Source: Doris montereyensis (taxonomy: Eukaryota; Mollusca; Gastropoda; Nudibranchia; Dorididae). From it: a stretch of DNA of 64,000 nucleotides. This document shows positions 37,311 through 48,520 of the stretch, piece after piece (the stretch's first letter is position 1; each line of letters opens with the position of its first letter). A program made the position numbers and the translations under genes. The stretch covers positions 70,001-134,000 of the forward strand of contig JAXRKP010001014.1 in NCBI GenBank assembly GCA_037039925.1, in the 5' to 3' direction. Below the pieces are notes generated by a model that worked only from the letters and a program-made list of their open reading frames with translations, was not told the DNA's origin and did no database searches.

Positions 37311-38880
37311 AAAATCTCTTTGTCAGATTAAAGTGAATGGTTGAAGAGGGCTACTGGTAGGTACTACTTCTTTCCTGTCACTCTTTTACATGTCTTACAT
37401 CTTGCTGTATCCTCTTAATGGGACATTTAGCACGTAAACTTATCTGCCCTTGTTTCAGAAACAGATAGGTGGTTAGCTTATTCACTTATTGTAGTGAAAT
37501 ATGAGGGCAGAGAGCACTCTTCATATAATAATGCTATTACAAAAGCAGTATAACTACTACTGCCATTTCTACTCTTGTTAATAATCATTCTAATAATGTA
37601 ATTATAATACTAACATGTGTGGTGATGATTACTATAATAATAATGAGAGAAGAAGAACGAGAAGGAACAGGATGACCACCAGTTATGATAAAAAAAAAAT
37701 AGAAACAATACAATAGTAGTACAAAACATTCTATGTGTTCCTATTTTTATAACTTATTAAAAGTTATTGACTGGCGCTAACAAGATGAATGTATTCTCTA
37801 TTTTCTTTGTTTGCACTTAGTTACAAAAAACTTACATTGATGCACGGTCCTTGTATTCTTTGGGAAAGTATTATAGGATTTTGCATTGAGGAAATGCGAT
37901 GACGCAAAAGAGTTATCACGGCCAATTTCATGAGGTCTAATGAAACGAGCTCAACGTCTCTGTAGTTTCACATTTTGATTCACATTCATAAAATGTAATT
38001 TAGTGTCAATTCCTAAATTCTCTAACAAATTATTATTTGTCTTAACCTTACTATTACTACAGTACAAGTTCAAATTTATTCTTCTTTTTTTGTGGGCTGT
38101 TTTTTTTTCAACTCATTTGTTGGACCATCTTCATCCAGATCTAGAACCTAGTGATAAATCGATCTAGACACAGGAAGATACAACATATTTATTTACATGA
38201 GAGATGAAACATTTCATTTATAAATTATTAGATTCTATGGCAACACAAGATAGTTGCTTGAGCAATCTTGATTTCTGAAGTCTGAAAGGTTGGGAATGTA
38301 AAAATGAATGTTCTCCCAGCAGTGCCTGGCAAGAAAATCGCAAAATGGCACGCATAAGATGTCTAAGATGCCATTGCAACAATTTTCCTTACAATTTTAT
38401 GATGTAGTTGTAGGCCTATATCTAAATAAATCTAGTCATATATTATGATATATGTTGATTCACATGTTTAGATAGATAAAATTTAAGAGTTAAAGTTAAA
38501 GTCAGCGCATACTTCTTCTGCTATCACATCAGTCACTTTACTATGATTAGCACTATAAAAAACAGCCACGCAAACGCTGTTACCACCTATCTGGGAAATT
38601 AGGCTATGCATCATGGGATAGATTGGTGGTAGGAGCTAAACCCTCCTTCACCGTGAGATCACCGCATATTAATAATATTATAATGGACAGGATGAGATCC
38701 ATTGAACAAAAAAATTCACCTTGAGATCACCACACCACACCTGTTAGTTTCAATGACAGCTGGCCAAAATGAAGCAGCAGACAAGAGCAGATAATACTTC
38801 TACTTCTACAGTTCATGACACTGCGTGCCAAATGACGTTTCACTAGATGTGTACTTCTACTTTTATTTTGAAACTTTTTA
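37311..38880. other. Non-coding stretch, nothing recognised
   Basis: AT-rich sequence with scattered short ATT and TAA runs. No coding frame or transposon end is recognised. Confidence 0.4.
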
Positions 38881-38885
38881 AAGGT

Positions 38886-39150
38886 GGCATTGGTGGCCGA
38901 GTGGTTAGGCTTCAGGACTGGGGTCCCGTGTTCAAATCCTAGCAAAGCTGGTTCCATTGTTGTGTTCCTTGGGAAAGTCACTTACCACACATATTTTTTC
39001 CTACTCAACCCAGGTGCAAATGGGTAGTAAAAATCTGTGTCAGACTAGCATCCTGTCCAGAAGACCATTATTGTTACCTGCTCCACTTCAGGCTATTGAA
39101 ACCAGGATAATCTCCAGCTCTATACTCTATGGGCCATAACAGCCTTGAAG
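38886..39150 (+). mobile_element. tRNA-derived SINE, most complete copy
   Basis: A Leu/Ser-like tRNA head has A-box 'TGGCCGAGTGGTTAGGC' and B-box 'GTGTTCAAATCC'. It is followed by 'CCTTGGGAAAGTCACTTA', 'ACCCAGGTGCAAATGGGTAG', 'GACTAGCATCCTGTCCAG', 'TTGAAACCAGGATAATC' and a T-rich end. The head, central domain and tail appear in the usual order. The tail recurs at 8866-8990 and the head-plus-body at 15533-15660. The 'AAACCRGGATAA' tail is, as far as I recall, shared with partner LINEs in molluscs. Confidence 0.9.
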
Positions 39151-39199
39151 GATCTTTACCTTTTTTTCCTTCTTTTTTTTGTTATCTTAAAGAATAACG

Positions 39200-39300
39200 A
39201 TAGTAACTTAGTGGTAAGGCTGCTGGATTTAGGAGCTTGAGGTCCTGGGTTTGAATTTAAATCTGGTTATGACCTTAAGAATAAGAAAGACGTCTAGTGT
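39200..39300 (+). mobile_element. Second, partial tRNA-like SINE
   Basis: 'TTAGTGGTAAGGCTGCTGG' resembles an A-box and 'GGTCCTGGGTTTGAATTT' a B-box, at tRNA-like spacing. It lies just after the SINE at 38886 and lacks a recognisable body. Confidence 0.5.
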
Positions 39301-40880
39301 CTAGCATGCATTTTCCTCTCCAGTCAAGTACGAAAGGGTCCAGAAACTCTGGCAAGAGATGAAAGAGAATGTAGATATACAGGACCTCTTAAGTCTCAAA
39401 TTGGCATAATACTAATACTATTAATACAGATGAACTGTGTCAGTATGTAAACATTTGATTGAAGATGTATGATTATGTTGATGTATGTTTGTGTACAAAT
39501 AGCTTAATAATGAACATATAAGGCCTATGTGGTGATGTGTGTGTCTATGTTTGCAAACAGTTGAATGCACATATACATGGACATGTATATTATATAGTGA
39601 TGTATGTGTTTGTATGTAAACATTTGAATGAAGACGAATCTTGTGATGTGTGTGTGTGTGTGTGTGTAGAAATGGTTCAATGAAGCTATAATGATATTAT
39701 AATATATATGGTGACGTGTGACACAATATCCGCTTTAGGCATCAGAGACCGTACTACTAGTCTCCTACCACTTGTAGTTGTAGTTTTGTTGGTTGTGTGG
39801 ATGCTCAGCTCTTTTGTGAGAACACTGCTGTGAGACAGAGCACTGATGTTGGGACGATACTCACATTATATTTGTCATTTCTCGACACTCCGAATGTTCG
39901 ATTCAAATGTTTATTTTTCTTATCATGTCTCATATGCATAAATATACTGTGTATGTGTGTATGTATAATGTGTATATGTGCATCCATGCATGCTAAATGT
40001 AAGTCATGTCAATATAAAACTTTATCATCTGTTCTGCTTAACATTATAGAAACGGGGGGATATTAAAAGTCTATTGGCCATTGTAAATGTAATGTAACTA
40101 ACCGTAGATTAGATTTACAGGCCGCAATCCATAAAGTCGCCCAAGTATGCATGGAAATGATCTGTTTGTTCTTCTTCTTTTTCTTTTTCTTCTTCTGCTT
40201 CTTCCTTTTTCTTCTATTTCTTCTACTTGAGGGGGACCAGATATGCTTTTGGTCAAAATCTTAATTTTACCCTTTTGGACCTGATTATATCACGGTAGGT
40301 TTGTTATTACCACTAAAAAATAAAGGCAAAAATCAGGTGTATCTTGTGCATTATAATTATATGGTCGAGTAAATTGATTATTTCTGGTGAAAATTATATG
40401 TATGTTGTGTAAATATGTCATATTGTTGGTAAAACTGTGTGAACACAGACATGATTTTTTAGGAGACGTAAAAATTTTGAATTTAAATTTGATTTTGGAT
40501 TGTAATAGTAATAGGGCTGTGTAAACATTATATTAATATTATTATGCTTTTTGGATTACAATTTAATAAGTACATTAGCTTTAGAATGAAGTAAATGAAA
40601 AGAAATAATCAGTTTTGCACAAAATGCTAGAGTTGAATGTTTTAAAAGATTTAACTTTAAACAAGTAAGTCTACAAAGTACAAGCATATAAAACCTGTCT
40701 CAGGTAAAAACCAGTCAGTCTTCATTTATCTCAAATTTCACTTACATTCTGTAGAATCTCTTTTTCCAGCTGACAATTTTAGAGCCTTTTTTCCTTTTGA
40801 AAATGGGATTACGTGTAGTTGCTAACGATACAGTTAACAGCTGACATTGACAATAGTTTTTTTGTCTTCACCCTGACTAA
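39301..40880. other. Non-coding stretch with GT-rich and CTT-rich runs
   Basis: GT-rich imperfect microsatellite sequence at 39420-39720, including a short (GT)n at 39648-39668, shows ~75-bp periodicity of 'GATGTATGTGTTTGTATGTA'-like text. A CTT-rich tract lies at 40168-40225. No gene is recognised. Confidence 0.5.
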
Positions 40881-40883
40881 GAA

Positions 40884-41022
40884 ATCACATTGTGTGATGC
40901 CTTAGTGTTTAGATCTAGATCTAGATATTTCTCGCTTGTTGTCTGACAAATGGTTATACCCAAACGTCACATGTTTGTTCTGTCTTTATTGGTGGAGTTG
41001 TCATTTATTGTCGTTTTTTCAC
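40884..41022 (+). repeat. 3' part of the Penelope-like repeat, third locus
   Basis: 'CACATTGTGTGATG', 'TTGTTGTCTGAC', 'GGTTATACCC' and 'GTGGAGTTGTCATTTATTG' follow the same order as 28395-28548. The hammerhead-like core is eroded here (CTGACAA and CAAAC). Confidence 0.75.
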
Positions 41023-41029
41023 CTTAATA

Positions 41030-41400
41030 TTATTATCTTGATAATTATTATCTCTATTAGTATTGTATTATAATTATTGCTATTATTTTTATTATTATTA
41101 ATATTATTATTGTTTTTATCATTATCTTTTATTTTTAATATTATATTTTTTTTTATTATTATTATTATGATTAGTATAGTAGTAGTATTAGTAATAGTAA
41201 TATTAAATATTATCTTGATCATTATTCTCTTTATTGGTATTATATTATTATTGTTATTATTATTATTATTTGTCATTATTTGTATTATCATTATTAATAT
41301 TAATATTCTCGTTATTTTTATCATTATTTTGAATTCTTAATATTTTTTTAATTATTATTATTAGTTTTTTAATTAGTATTATTATTACATGTATTATTAT
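41030..41400. repeat. Imperfect (ATT)n-rich tract
   Basis: About 370 bp of ATT, TTA and TAT triplets with many substitutions. Long Ile/Asn frames are artefacts. Confidence 0.9.
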
Positions 41401-42060
41401 AACATAGGCATATGGAAGAAGACAGATTGAAATGATGGAAAGTAGAACAACATAACAATAAAATAATAATCATTATAATTATCTAATGGATGCAGCAATG
41501 GCAATAAGGGAGGAGGGGGAGTGTATGCAGTTATTGTTGTTGCTGTTGTTCTCGTTGTATTTCCTCGTTCCTCACTTCCAGATTTGTCTGGGGTGGATTT
41601 TTTTGGTGGCATTTGGGTCTTACACAACACTATCAATTCAGTAAGCGTGCATATAATTATAATGCGGTGATTATTCTGTTGTTCTATTTATGTCTTGTTG
41701 CTGGTGTACTTAGCATTTCAATGGTTTCACTAAATATTTTGCCATATGTTTCTCTCATTGAAAAATTAACCATTAAAAATCAAAACCTCACAGCAAGTGT
41801 GTTGATGTTATCATGCTTTTGTCTGGCCCTCAGTTCATGTTAATATGTGTGTGTGTCAGTACTCTGTGTGTGTGTGTGTGTTATTACTCTTATGCTTGTA
41901 TGTTGTTTTAAATGTGTTGTGTTATGCATAATATTAATGTTTGTTTGTGGGAGTGCTCATGTGATGGGCAGGCGCTACAGATTTTTCATCGTTCTGCTTC
42001 CTCTTAATTCACCCTGAGATCATTGCACATGGTGGACGTAGTACAATGTCATGAAACAAA
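41401..42060. other. Non-coding stretch, nothing recognised
   Basis: Short GT runs at 41847-41880. No gene or transposon end is recognised. Confidence 0.4.
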
Positions 42061-42802
42061 CCCTAAGAGTTCAAACAGAGTGAACCCGTTCGTCACCGTT
42101 CCCCGCACAAAAAACGGATTTTGGCTGGAACAGCGATGTGCTGGGTGACAAAATGTTTACACCCGTCCCATGCCCATTCCAGCGCCGTCATAATGCGTTG
42201 TGTTGATTTTTGTCCGGACAAAACATGCCAGCCCAGGTATTGCGATTTTGTATTGTTTAAAAAGAGACGTAATTATAGTAATTGGATTTCAAAACGATAT
42301 AGATATTAATACTAATACTCAATACGAAGACCTCATACAAAATGTACTTTCGGTAGCAAATAAACATGTGCCTAACAAACATAGATACCCGCATAAAAAT
42401 GCTCCTGTGCCTTACATGAATAGCACATTCAGAAAGTCCATATATCGTAAAAGAATGTCATACAACAAATATCACAAGGATAAGAACAAAGAAAGCTGGG
42501 TGACTTTAAAAGAATGTAGAAATTGTGTCACAAAACTGAAGAGAAAATCTATAAAAAAATACTTTCTTGACCACTGCACCAGTCACCAAAAGAGTAGGGA
42601 TTTCTGGCCCATTACAGTGCAATCCCCCAATAACGACATCTCCGAATAACGACAATCCCCCGATAGCGACATGGATCCCTGGTCCCGTTTTTTGTTGTTG
42701 CTATATATCATTAGTAAAAAAACGAATAGCGACGTGAAACCTCCCAATAACGACATAAGTCTAGCCGTAAACACTACATTTGACATGAAAATTTGATCAA
42801 TA

Positions 42803-43015
42803 TTGACAAAATTGAGACGTATTCTTAGCAATGAAAACACTTCTTTTTCGGCCAATGACAACATGCGAAACCCCATGTTCTTAGCCAATGAAAACACTTC
42901 TTTTTCGGCCAATGACAACGCTACAGCAAGTGCTTCAAATGTTCCTATTACTGACGCGGCGACTGAGGAGCTGACTGCCCTGTTGAGCCGAATAGACGAC
43001 ATTGATTATGATTGA
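42803..43015 (+). pseudogene. Short ORF with internal duplication inside the Tigger
   Basis: A 70-codon frame with the peptide 'NENTSFSAND' twice, produced by a ~63-bp direct repeat, and an acidic end (LLSRIDDIDYD). Its position near the 5' end of the Tigger suggests remnant transposon coding or leader sequence. No domain is recognised. Confidence 0.35.
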
Positions 43016-43312
43016 TTTGTTTATAATTGGCCCCTGCCACTTTATGTCCAAGCCATAGAAACTCCATGGTTCTACGTAGCTTCTAAAATCTAGCACTGCA
43101 GTAAGCTGTGGAAAAACCCACTTTTTCCAAATTGAATTATTTAATCTACAAAGGCTAATAGTAGCATATGAAGTCTTAAAATACTGAATCTAGATACCGG
43201 TATCTAGTGTAGACTTGTCGGCTTACTAAAGTTAGAGGCATTAAACACTCAAATTATTATTTTTTTGCAGAGGGATCATGACTCGTAATTTATTTTGTAT
43301 ATTATTTTACAG

Positions 43313-43458
43313 CGGATGACAGCTACCAAACAATGCTGAACAGGTTCACCAGGGACGGTAAGGGTAGACGGCCAGATGTGACTCCACCGCCCCTCACCAA
43401 CAGACTACTTGTGCAGCTGTGGGACATCATGCTTCGCAATGGTGACGAGCAGAAGAAG
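43313..43458 (+). CDS. Exon-like block inside the Tigger, unidentified
   Basis: Acceptor TATTTTACAG and donor AAG|GTAATT bound an open frame containing 'YQTMLNRFTRDGKGRRPD' and 'NRLLVQLWDIMLRNGDEQKK', ending on a codon boundary. A second block at about 44029-44160 follows an acceptor (TTTTTCCAAG) and starts in the same phase with 'VIDWFGYLYSGNSVL', then stops after 44 codons. Composition is coding-like and unlike the AT-rich surroundings. I do not recognise the family. Because it is inside the inverted repeats of a transposon, it is either captured host sequence or part of another transposon. Confidence 0.4.
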
Positions 43459-44129
43459 GTAATTTTTATTATTATAACATTGTGGTTGGTGGTTGGGTCG
43501 GAGAGGTCAGTAAGATGAACTTTGTGACACAATTCAACATGAAAGAAATAGATTTATAATCTATTTGATTAGTGGTCTTTCTTCTTCCTATAAGACCACA
43601 GCTTCAGTATTGAAGATTAATGTGATCGTGTGCTATGTGGTTTTGGTATAACTGAGATATTTAACTATTAATATTAATATATTCCATTACTTAGTTATTA
43701 ACACGTCTAACTATATTATTATAGATCTGATGATTTATTATTATTATATTATTACAGTTATTTATACCAGAAATGTTAACAATATCTTAATCTGCCTAAC
43801 TTGCTCTTAATTTAACATTTGATATTTGCTTCTGCTACTATTCAGGCTCTTTCTTTTTCTATATAAAAAAAGCCAAACAGCAGACCTCGTTGCACACCTC
43901 AAATCTCATAGAAACAAATTTTTGTATCTGCTATATGAGGCATGTTATTGATTTATGAATGTACGCTGAATTATCTTGAGTACATAATATATATATAATA
44001 TGCATATTTTTTTCCTTTTGTTTTTCCAAGGTTATTGACTGGTTTGGCTACCTCTACAGTGGCAACTCTGTCCTCCATCAAGCTTCTCCTGGTCCTCTGC
44101 AAGCATCATATCGTCTACATATCGCAAAG

Positions 44130-45590
44130 CTGTGCAGTTATTTGAATTTGAGGGTCCACGGGATGTGGTGATTAGTTATTTAGATTTAATTTTTGATTTC
44201 AATTTTATTTCAGATACTCTATCAGCTGCCAATATTGACAGGAATATTTTGTTAGGTCAATACTCAGAATTTTCAAAACCCTTCAAATTTCAAACTTACA
44301 AACAGCATAGTTGTAGAATTAGACAAATTTTAGAGAACAGAGAGATTTAATCCAAATTTTATGGCAAAGTGGGTCTTTTACTTAATCAATGAGAGTGAAG
44401 CAAAGGAACAAGATAGTAAAATCATTAAAAATCTAATCCAAAGATTAGGCAAATTAAGGACTAAAAAATTTGAACTGCAAACCCGAAAAAAACCTGATAA
44501 TTATCAAAAGTTTCTAGATGAAGAATTTTGCTTTAACGAAACAAACCCTAAACGTAAACAATCTAACCTTCCTAACAGTTCCATCAGTTCATCAAACAAA
44601 AGTGTAGAGAAAGGTAACAATAACATTAGTAACAATAACCCTGTAGTCATTGAAAAGTCTAAAAATCAAAATAGCCAAGTTTGAAAAGGAACTTGAAGAT
44701 TTTAAAAAAGTGAAAGAAGAGAATATGAATCTGAAAAGAGAGAACCAAAATCTAAAAAGAAAAATTTCCAGAAACAGTATTAAATTAGCCACCACCAGTT
44801 GTCATTTGCAAAATTCAGAAAGAAAAAGAAAAGTTGAAATTGACCAAAAGATAGTGTCATTAATTATTTAGAAGCCACCTTGGAAATAAAGAAAAGAAAG
44901 GTAAAAACTTTGAAGAAAGAAACAAAATTAGTCAATAAATGCAATGATAGTCTGAATGAAAAGATTTTCAAACAAGAAACTTCATGAAGTAGAAGTAAAA
45001 TCAGGAGAAAATAATGCTTATGCAGATAATATTAGACAAGCTACAATTCTTTTACGGTCTGAAGCAGGAGTGGCTTCTCATAAAGTTAGTGAAGATATGA
45101 GAATAGTAGGTAAACATCTTTTTGATCATAACTTTGAAACATTGCTATCAACCCAAACATGCCTTAATATGAATGCTGAAGGTTTAGTTATTTCAAATTT
45201 GCAAGTAGCAGAAAAAATATTAGATTCTAAAAATATTACTCTCCATTTAGATTATGAATGGAACATCAAAAAGTAGTAAATCATCAAGTCACCTTAGATG
45301 AGGAATCTAAATCAGTTAAAAACGAAATCTCAATCAAATTAAAACAGAACATGGTAGAAAGTCAGCAAAGAAAATTGACACGGCAGCAGCAGATTTAGAA
45401 AAACATGGTTTATTAATAAGAAGGATAGATAACAACGGAAGTGTTTGTGAAAGTAGGCATATTAATAAAAAAATCTTTCAACAACTGGTAAATCTAAAAA
45501 ACAAATAACAGAAATAATCAAAGATAAAATTCTAACTCTGTCAGGTACTCAAGAAGATTTAATCTCAAATTTAAAACAATTTTTTAATTA
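44130..45590 (+). pseudogene. Unidentified coiled-coil gene, frameshifted
   Basis: Four successive plus-strand frames seem to belong to one gene: 44132-44350 ('LFEFEGPRDVVISYLDLIFD'), 44361-44684 (basic, Asn/Ser-rich), 44650-44871 (a clear coiled coil, 'FEKELEDFKKVKEENMNLKR') and 44956-45276 ('RQATILLRSEAGVASHKVSE', ending 'NITLHLDYEWN'). Just after, another frame reads 'VVNHQVTLDEES'. This layout, coiled coil then an 'LHxD...HQVTLD' block, resembles uncharacterised proteins common in molluscs and cnidarians that may be transposases, but this is recollection, not a search result. AATAAA hexamers follow at 45615 and 45790. Confidence 0.5.
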
Positions 45591-45599
45591 GTGTTTCTT

Positions 45600-46319
45600 T
45601 TTTTTTAGTCTGAAATAAAATTGAAATCATGGGTCTAGTTAATGAAGTTTTATTTGACTTTGTAACATATTTGGAGGCCGTTTTTGTTTTATGTTGATAA
45701 ATTCATATTTATTGGTGATATATCTGGTGGGGAAAACTTTCTTGTGATAATTTTTTTTTTACTGAATTTTTTAAAATTGTAAATATTTTAATAAACTGAA
45801 ATCATGTCATAACCAAGCCATTATTGTAGTTATGTTTCTCTTTTGATGTTGTTTATCTAATCAGGAATGGATAGAGCTCCTTCTCCTCTTTCATTTGATA
45901 CCAAGATCGACAAGATTGGTTAAAAAGTAAAGATTTTAAAAGGTTTTGAAATTCCTATTTTTTCTGTTTTTCGGCCCCATTAACGAAAACGTGCGAAATT
46001 GATTTCGCGGCATATTTTCTAAGAGTATAACTTAAAAAGTATACTTTCAGGCATTCTGAAAAAATTGGACCTACTGTCAGCAACATTATCTCTTACTTTA
46101 GTGGTTTTCAAGGGGTTAGCTTAATTTGTTATTATACAATAGCGGTCTGAAAATGGCATTTTGAGTCGTAAGTCGCCAGACCATATTTTGGCCCATTTTG
46201 CGCGAAATTCAAAAGGGCATAACTTCCGTGAAAATAAACCCATCATGTTGATTTTGGTATCATTTAAATCAGAATAAAAAACTCTTTCAGGATATCTACA
46301 TTGGATAATCTTTTTCTGA
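45600..46319. other. AT-rich 3' region within the Tigger
   Basis: Contains AATAAA hexamers and 'GCATAACTT'-type short repeats (46023-46215). No inverted repeat that would bound the coiled-coil gene as a separate element could be found by eye. Confidence 0.35.
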
Positions 46320-46667
46320 TTAATTCAATTTGGGTTTGGAGTACCTATTGACATTAGTCCCGATGAGTATGTCAACATTGACGAAGACTTGGCAGTGAGC
46401 GGTGGGATATCTGTTGATACCATTATTGACAGCATCAAAGAAAAAGAGCAGCAACCTGACGACGATGACGCAGACGACGACGAACCTGACCCACTTGTGA
46501 CAGACAGTGATGCGCACACGGCACTACAAACCCTAAAACGTTTCGCCCTGCAACACAAAGATGGTGACCGGTTATTTGGCTTGCTGTTTGAGATGGACGA
46601 GCAAGTGGCACACACGGTTAACAGCTCCAAGGTGCAGTCTGGCATAAGAGAGGTACCAAGACCGTGA
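46320..46667 (+). pseudogene. Tigger transposase C-terminus
   Basis: The frame contains 'DISPDEYVNIDEDLAVSGG', 'VDTIIDSIKEKEQQ', a run of Asp/Glu and 'ALQTLKRFALQH', the normal end of Tigger/Jerky-type transposases, where an acidic stretch precedes a short helix. It stops at 46665-46667 (TGA), about 210 bp before the right terminal repeat. The sequence preceding 46320 is unrelated, so the upstream part of the transposase is deleted or displaced. Confidence 0.8.
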
Positions 46668-46880
46668 CAACCAGCTAGTAAACCCATCTGCTGGCTCTAA
46701 AAACCCCACCCCCAACACACCGGCCCTTTTCAGGGCCCCACCACATCTTCCCAATTGACTAGCCTCACTCGTAACGCCCCCTTTCGCCGCCATTTTCAAA
46801 AATTCTGAATAACGACATCCCCCGATAACGACATGATTGTTCGGTCCCGAGCAATGTCGTTATCGGGGGATTGCACTGTA

Positions 46881-48520
46881 TATAAAGCCTTTTCTTTCCA
46901 ACAAAATCAAATCGAGTGAGCAAAAAATAATTCTGAGAAAGAAAGACAAAGTTGTAAATAATACACAAGAAGTGTGCAAAAACTTTCAACATTTTCTTTG
47001 TCAGCTTTCCGAAAGACATTGGTAACAGCATATCACTAGATTCAAAATTACACCATAGCATTAAGGCCATAAAAGAGAACATACCAAAAGTACCAAACTT
47101 TGAATACAAAGAAACTAACCCTGAAACTAAGTGAAACAATTGGGAAAATTATCAATAATTTAAATGTCAGAAAGTCAACTGGCGAGGACACAATATCTGC
47201 CAAACTCATTAAAGCCAGTGCCCCAATATTGAATGAGCATATATGCAATATCATAAACAAATCTATTAGAACAAGTACATTTCCAGGTAAATTAAAGATA
47301 GCACAAATAATGTAATACCACTATTTTTTTAATGACCCATTAGATATAAAGAATTATAGACCAGTAAGCATCCTTTCTAAGATCTTTGAAAAAGTCATGG
47401 CACTTCAGCTATCCAAATATTTTAATAATATTTTCCATGATTTTCTTTGGGTGCCAAACGATTATACTTAGACTTATAGAAGACTGGAAGCTATCCTTGC
47501 ATTTGGACATAAATCACTTGTTGCTGCCATATTCATGGACCTATCCAATTGTTTGCCCCATATTTTATCCAAAGCCTTTGATTGTTTGCCCCACGACATT
47601 CTTTTACACAAATTATTGGTTTATTGCAAAACTCTGTTTCTCTGTTCCAAAGTTATATTTCAGATAGAAAGCAGCAAGTAAAGCTTGGGAACACTGTCAG
47701 TGGTTGGGAATTTATTGAAAAGGGTGTACCCCAAGGATCCATTCTAGGTCCCTTATTATTTAATGTTTTTATTAATGATATTTCTATTCATCAAAGAGGG
47801 AACTCTATAATTGTGCAAATGATAACACATTGCCTTACAATCATCTTGATTTTAGTAAGCTTGTGGACACTTTGGAACAGGAAAGCAGTGTACTAATAAA
47901 CTGGCTCCACATGAACTGTATGCAAGCAAATCGAGAAAAATTCCAAGCCTTTGCACTAGACAAACGAACATTTTCCAAGAAACCCATTTTTCAAATTGAC
48001 TCAATCTCTATATCAGTGAAGAAATTGTCAAACTGTTAGGAATAGAGATAGATTATCAATTAAAGTTTGATGCCCACATAAAGATAATTTGCCACAAGGC
48101 CTCTCATTCTCAACAACTCAATGTGTTGAAGAGAATCGATAGATATCTCTCAACTCAAAATTATTCTTTCTAACTTTCTGTTCGAAATCAAATATAACAG
48201 AATTAGAAAAAATCAAGAACGAGCTCTTAGATTTATATATATACAATGACTATAGTAATAAAAACATTAATAGTAATACATTATATGAAGCTATGGTCAT
48301 TGAAACTTTCAAAATTTTGCATAAATTATCGCCTATATTGTCTCCAAAAGTTAATATCATTTAAACATAGAAGGTATAATTTCAGATATAATGTAGTCAA
48401 TATATCTAAACCTAGAGCTACATGTTTCTTCGTCTTACAGATTTCGAATACGAGATAGTTCAAATTCAAAGGACATAATAGATTGTTTGACAAACTTTGG
48501 TAATGTGAACATGCATGTGT
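46881..48520 (+). pseudogene. LINE reverse transcriptase and tail, right piece
   Basis: The blocks in order are 'NVRKSTGEDTISAKLIK' (about 47162), 'KNYRPVSILSKIFEKVM' (about 47350), 'MDLSKAFDCLPHDILLHKL' (about 47537), 'GVPQGSILGPLLFNVFINDI' (about 47725), the catalytic box in eroded form 'CANDNTLPYN' (about 47812), 'NWLHMNCMQANREKFQ' (47898) and the tail 'RYNFRYNVVNISKP' (about 48371). The YADD box reads CAND, losing one catalytic Asp. Frameshifts are frequent. Confidence 0.87.

Larger units (their letters stand above)
42615..46878 (+). mobile_element. pogo/Tigger element (4,264 bp) nested in a LINE
   Basis: The left end TA|CAGTGCAATCCCCCAATAAC and the inverted right end CAGTGCAATCCCCCGATAAC|TA match over about 26 bp with one difference. 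Sub-terminal 'AATAACGACA' or 'GATAACGACA' repeats are present at both ends. The C-terminus of a Tigger transposase is at 46320-46667, but the HTH and DDE core are missing. The interior instead holds an unidentified exon pair and a frameshifted coiled-coil gene. Confidence 0.93.
42270..48520 (+). mobile_element. LINE split by a 4.26-kb pogo/Tigger insertion
   Basis: The left piece (42270-42614) is a CR1/Jockey-type linker: 'RYPHKNAPVPYMNSTFRKSI' and 'KKYFLDHCTSHQKSRDFWP'. The right piece resumes at 46879 with 'IKPFLSNKI', the expected continuation, and runs through the reverse transcriptase to a C-terminal tail near 48480. The Tigger inserted at a TA between the two. Removing it and one TA restores the order of conserved blocks, although the flanking frame is off by one, consistent with general decay. 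Confidence 0.88.

Noticed and set aside
38883..38960. Functional tRNA-Leu or tRNA-Ser gene
   Set aside because: The A- and B-boxes are tRNA-like, but the acceptor stem does not close and SINE body sequence follows directly.
44050..44110. Antisense 'LRYVDDMMLAED', similar to a reverse transcriptase YADD box
   Set aside because: It is an isolated 12-residue match without neighbouring motifs, overlapping the exon-like block on the plus strand.
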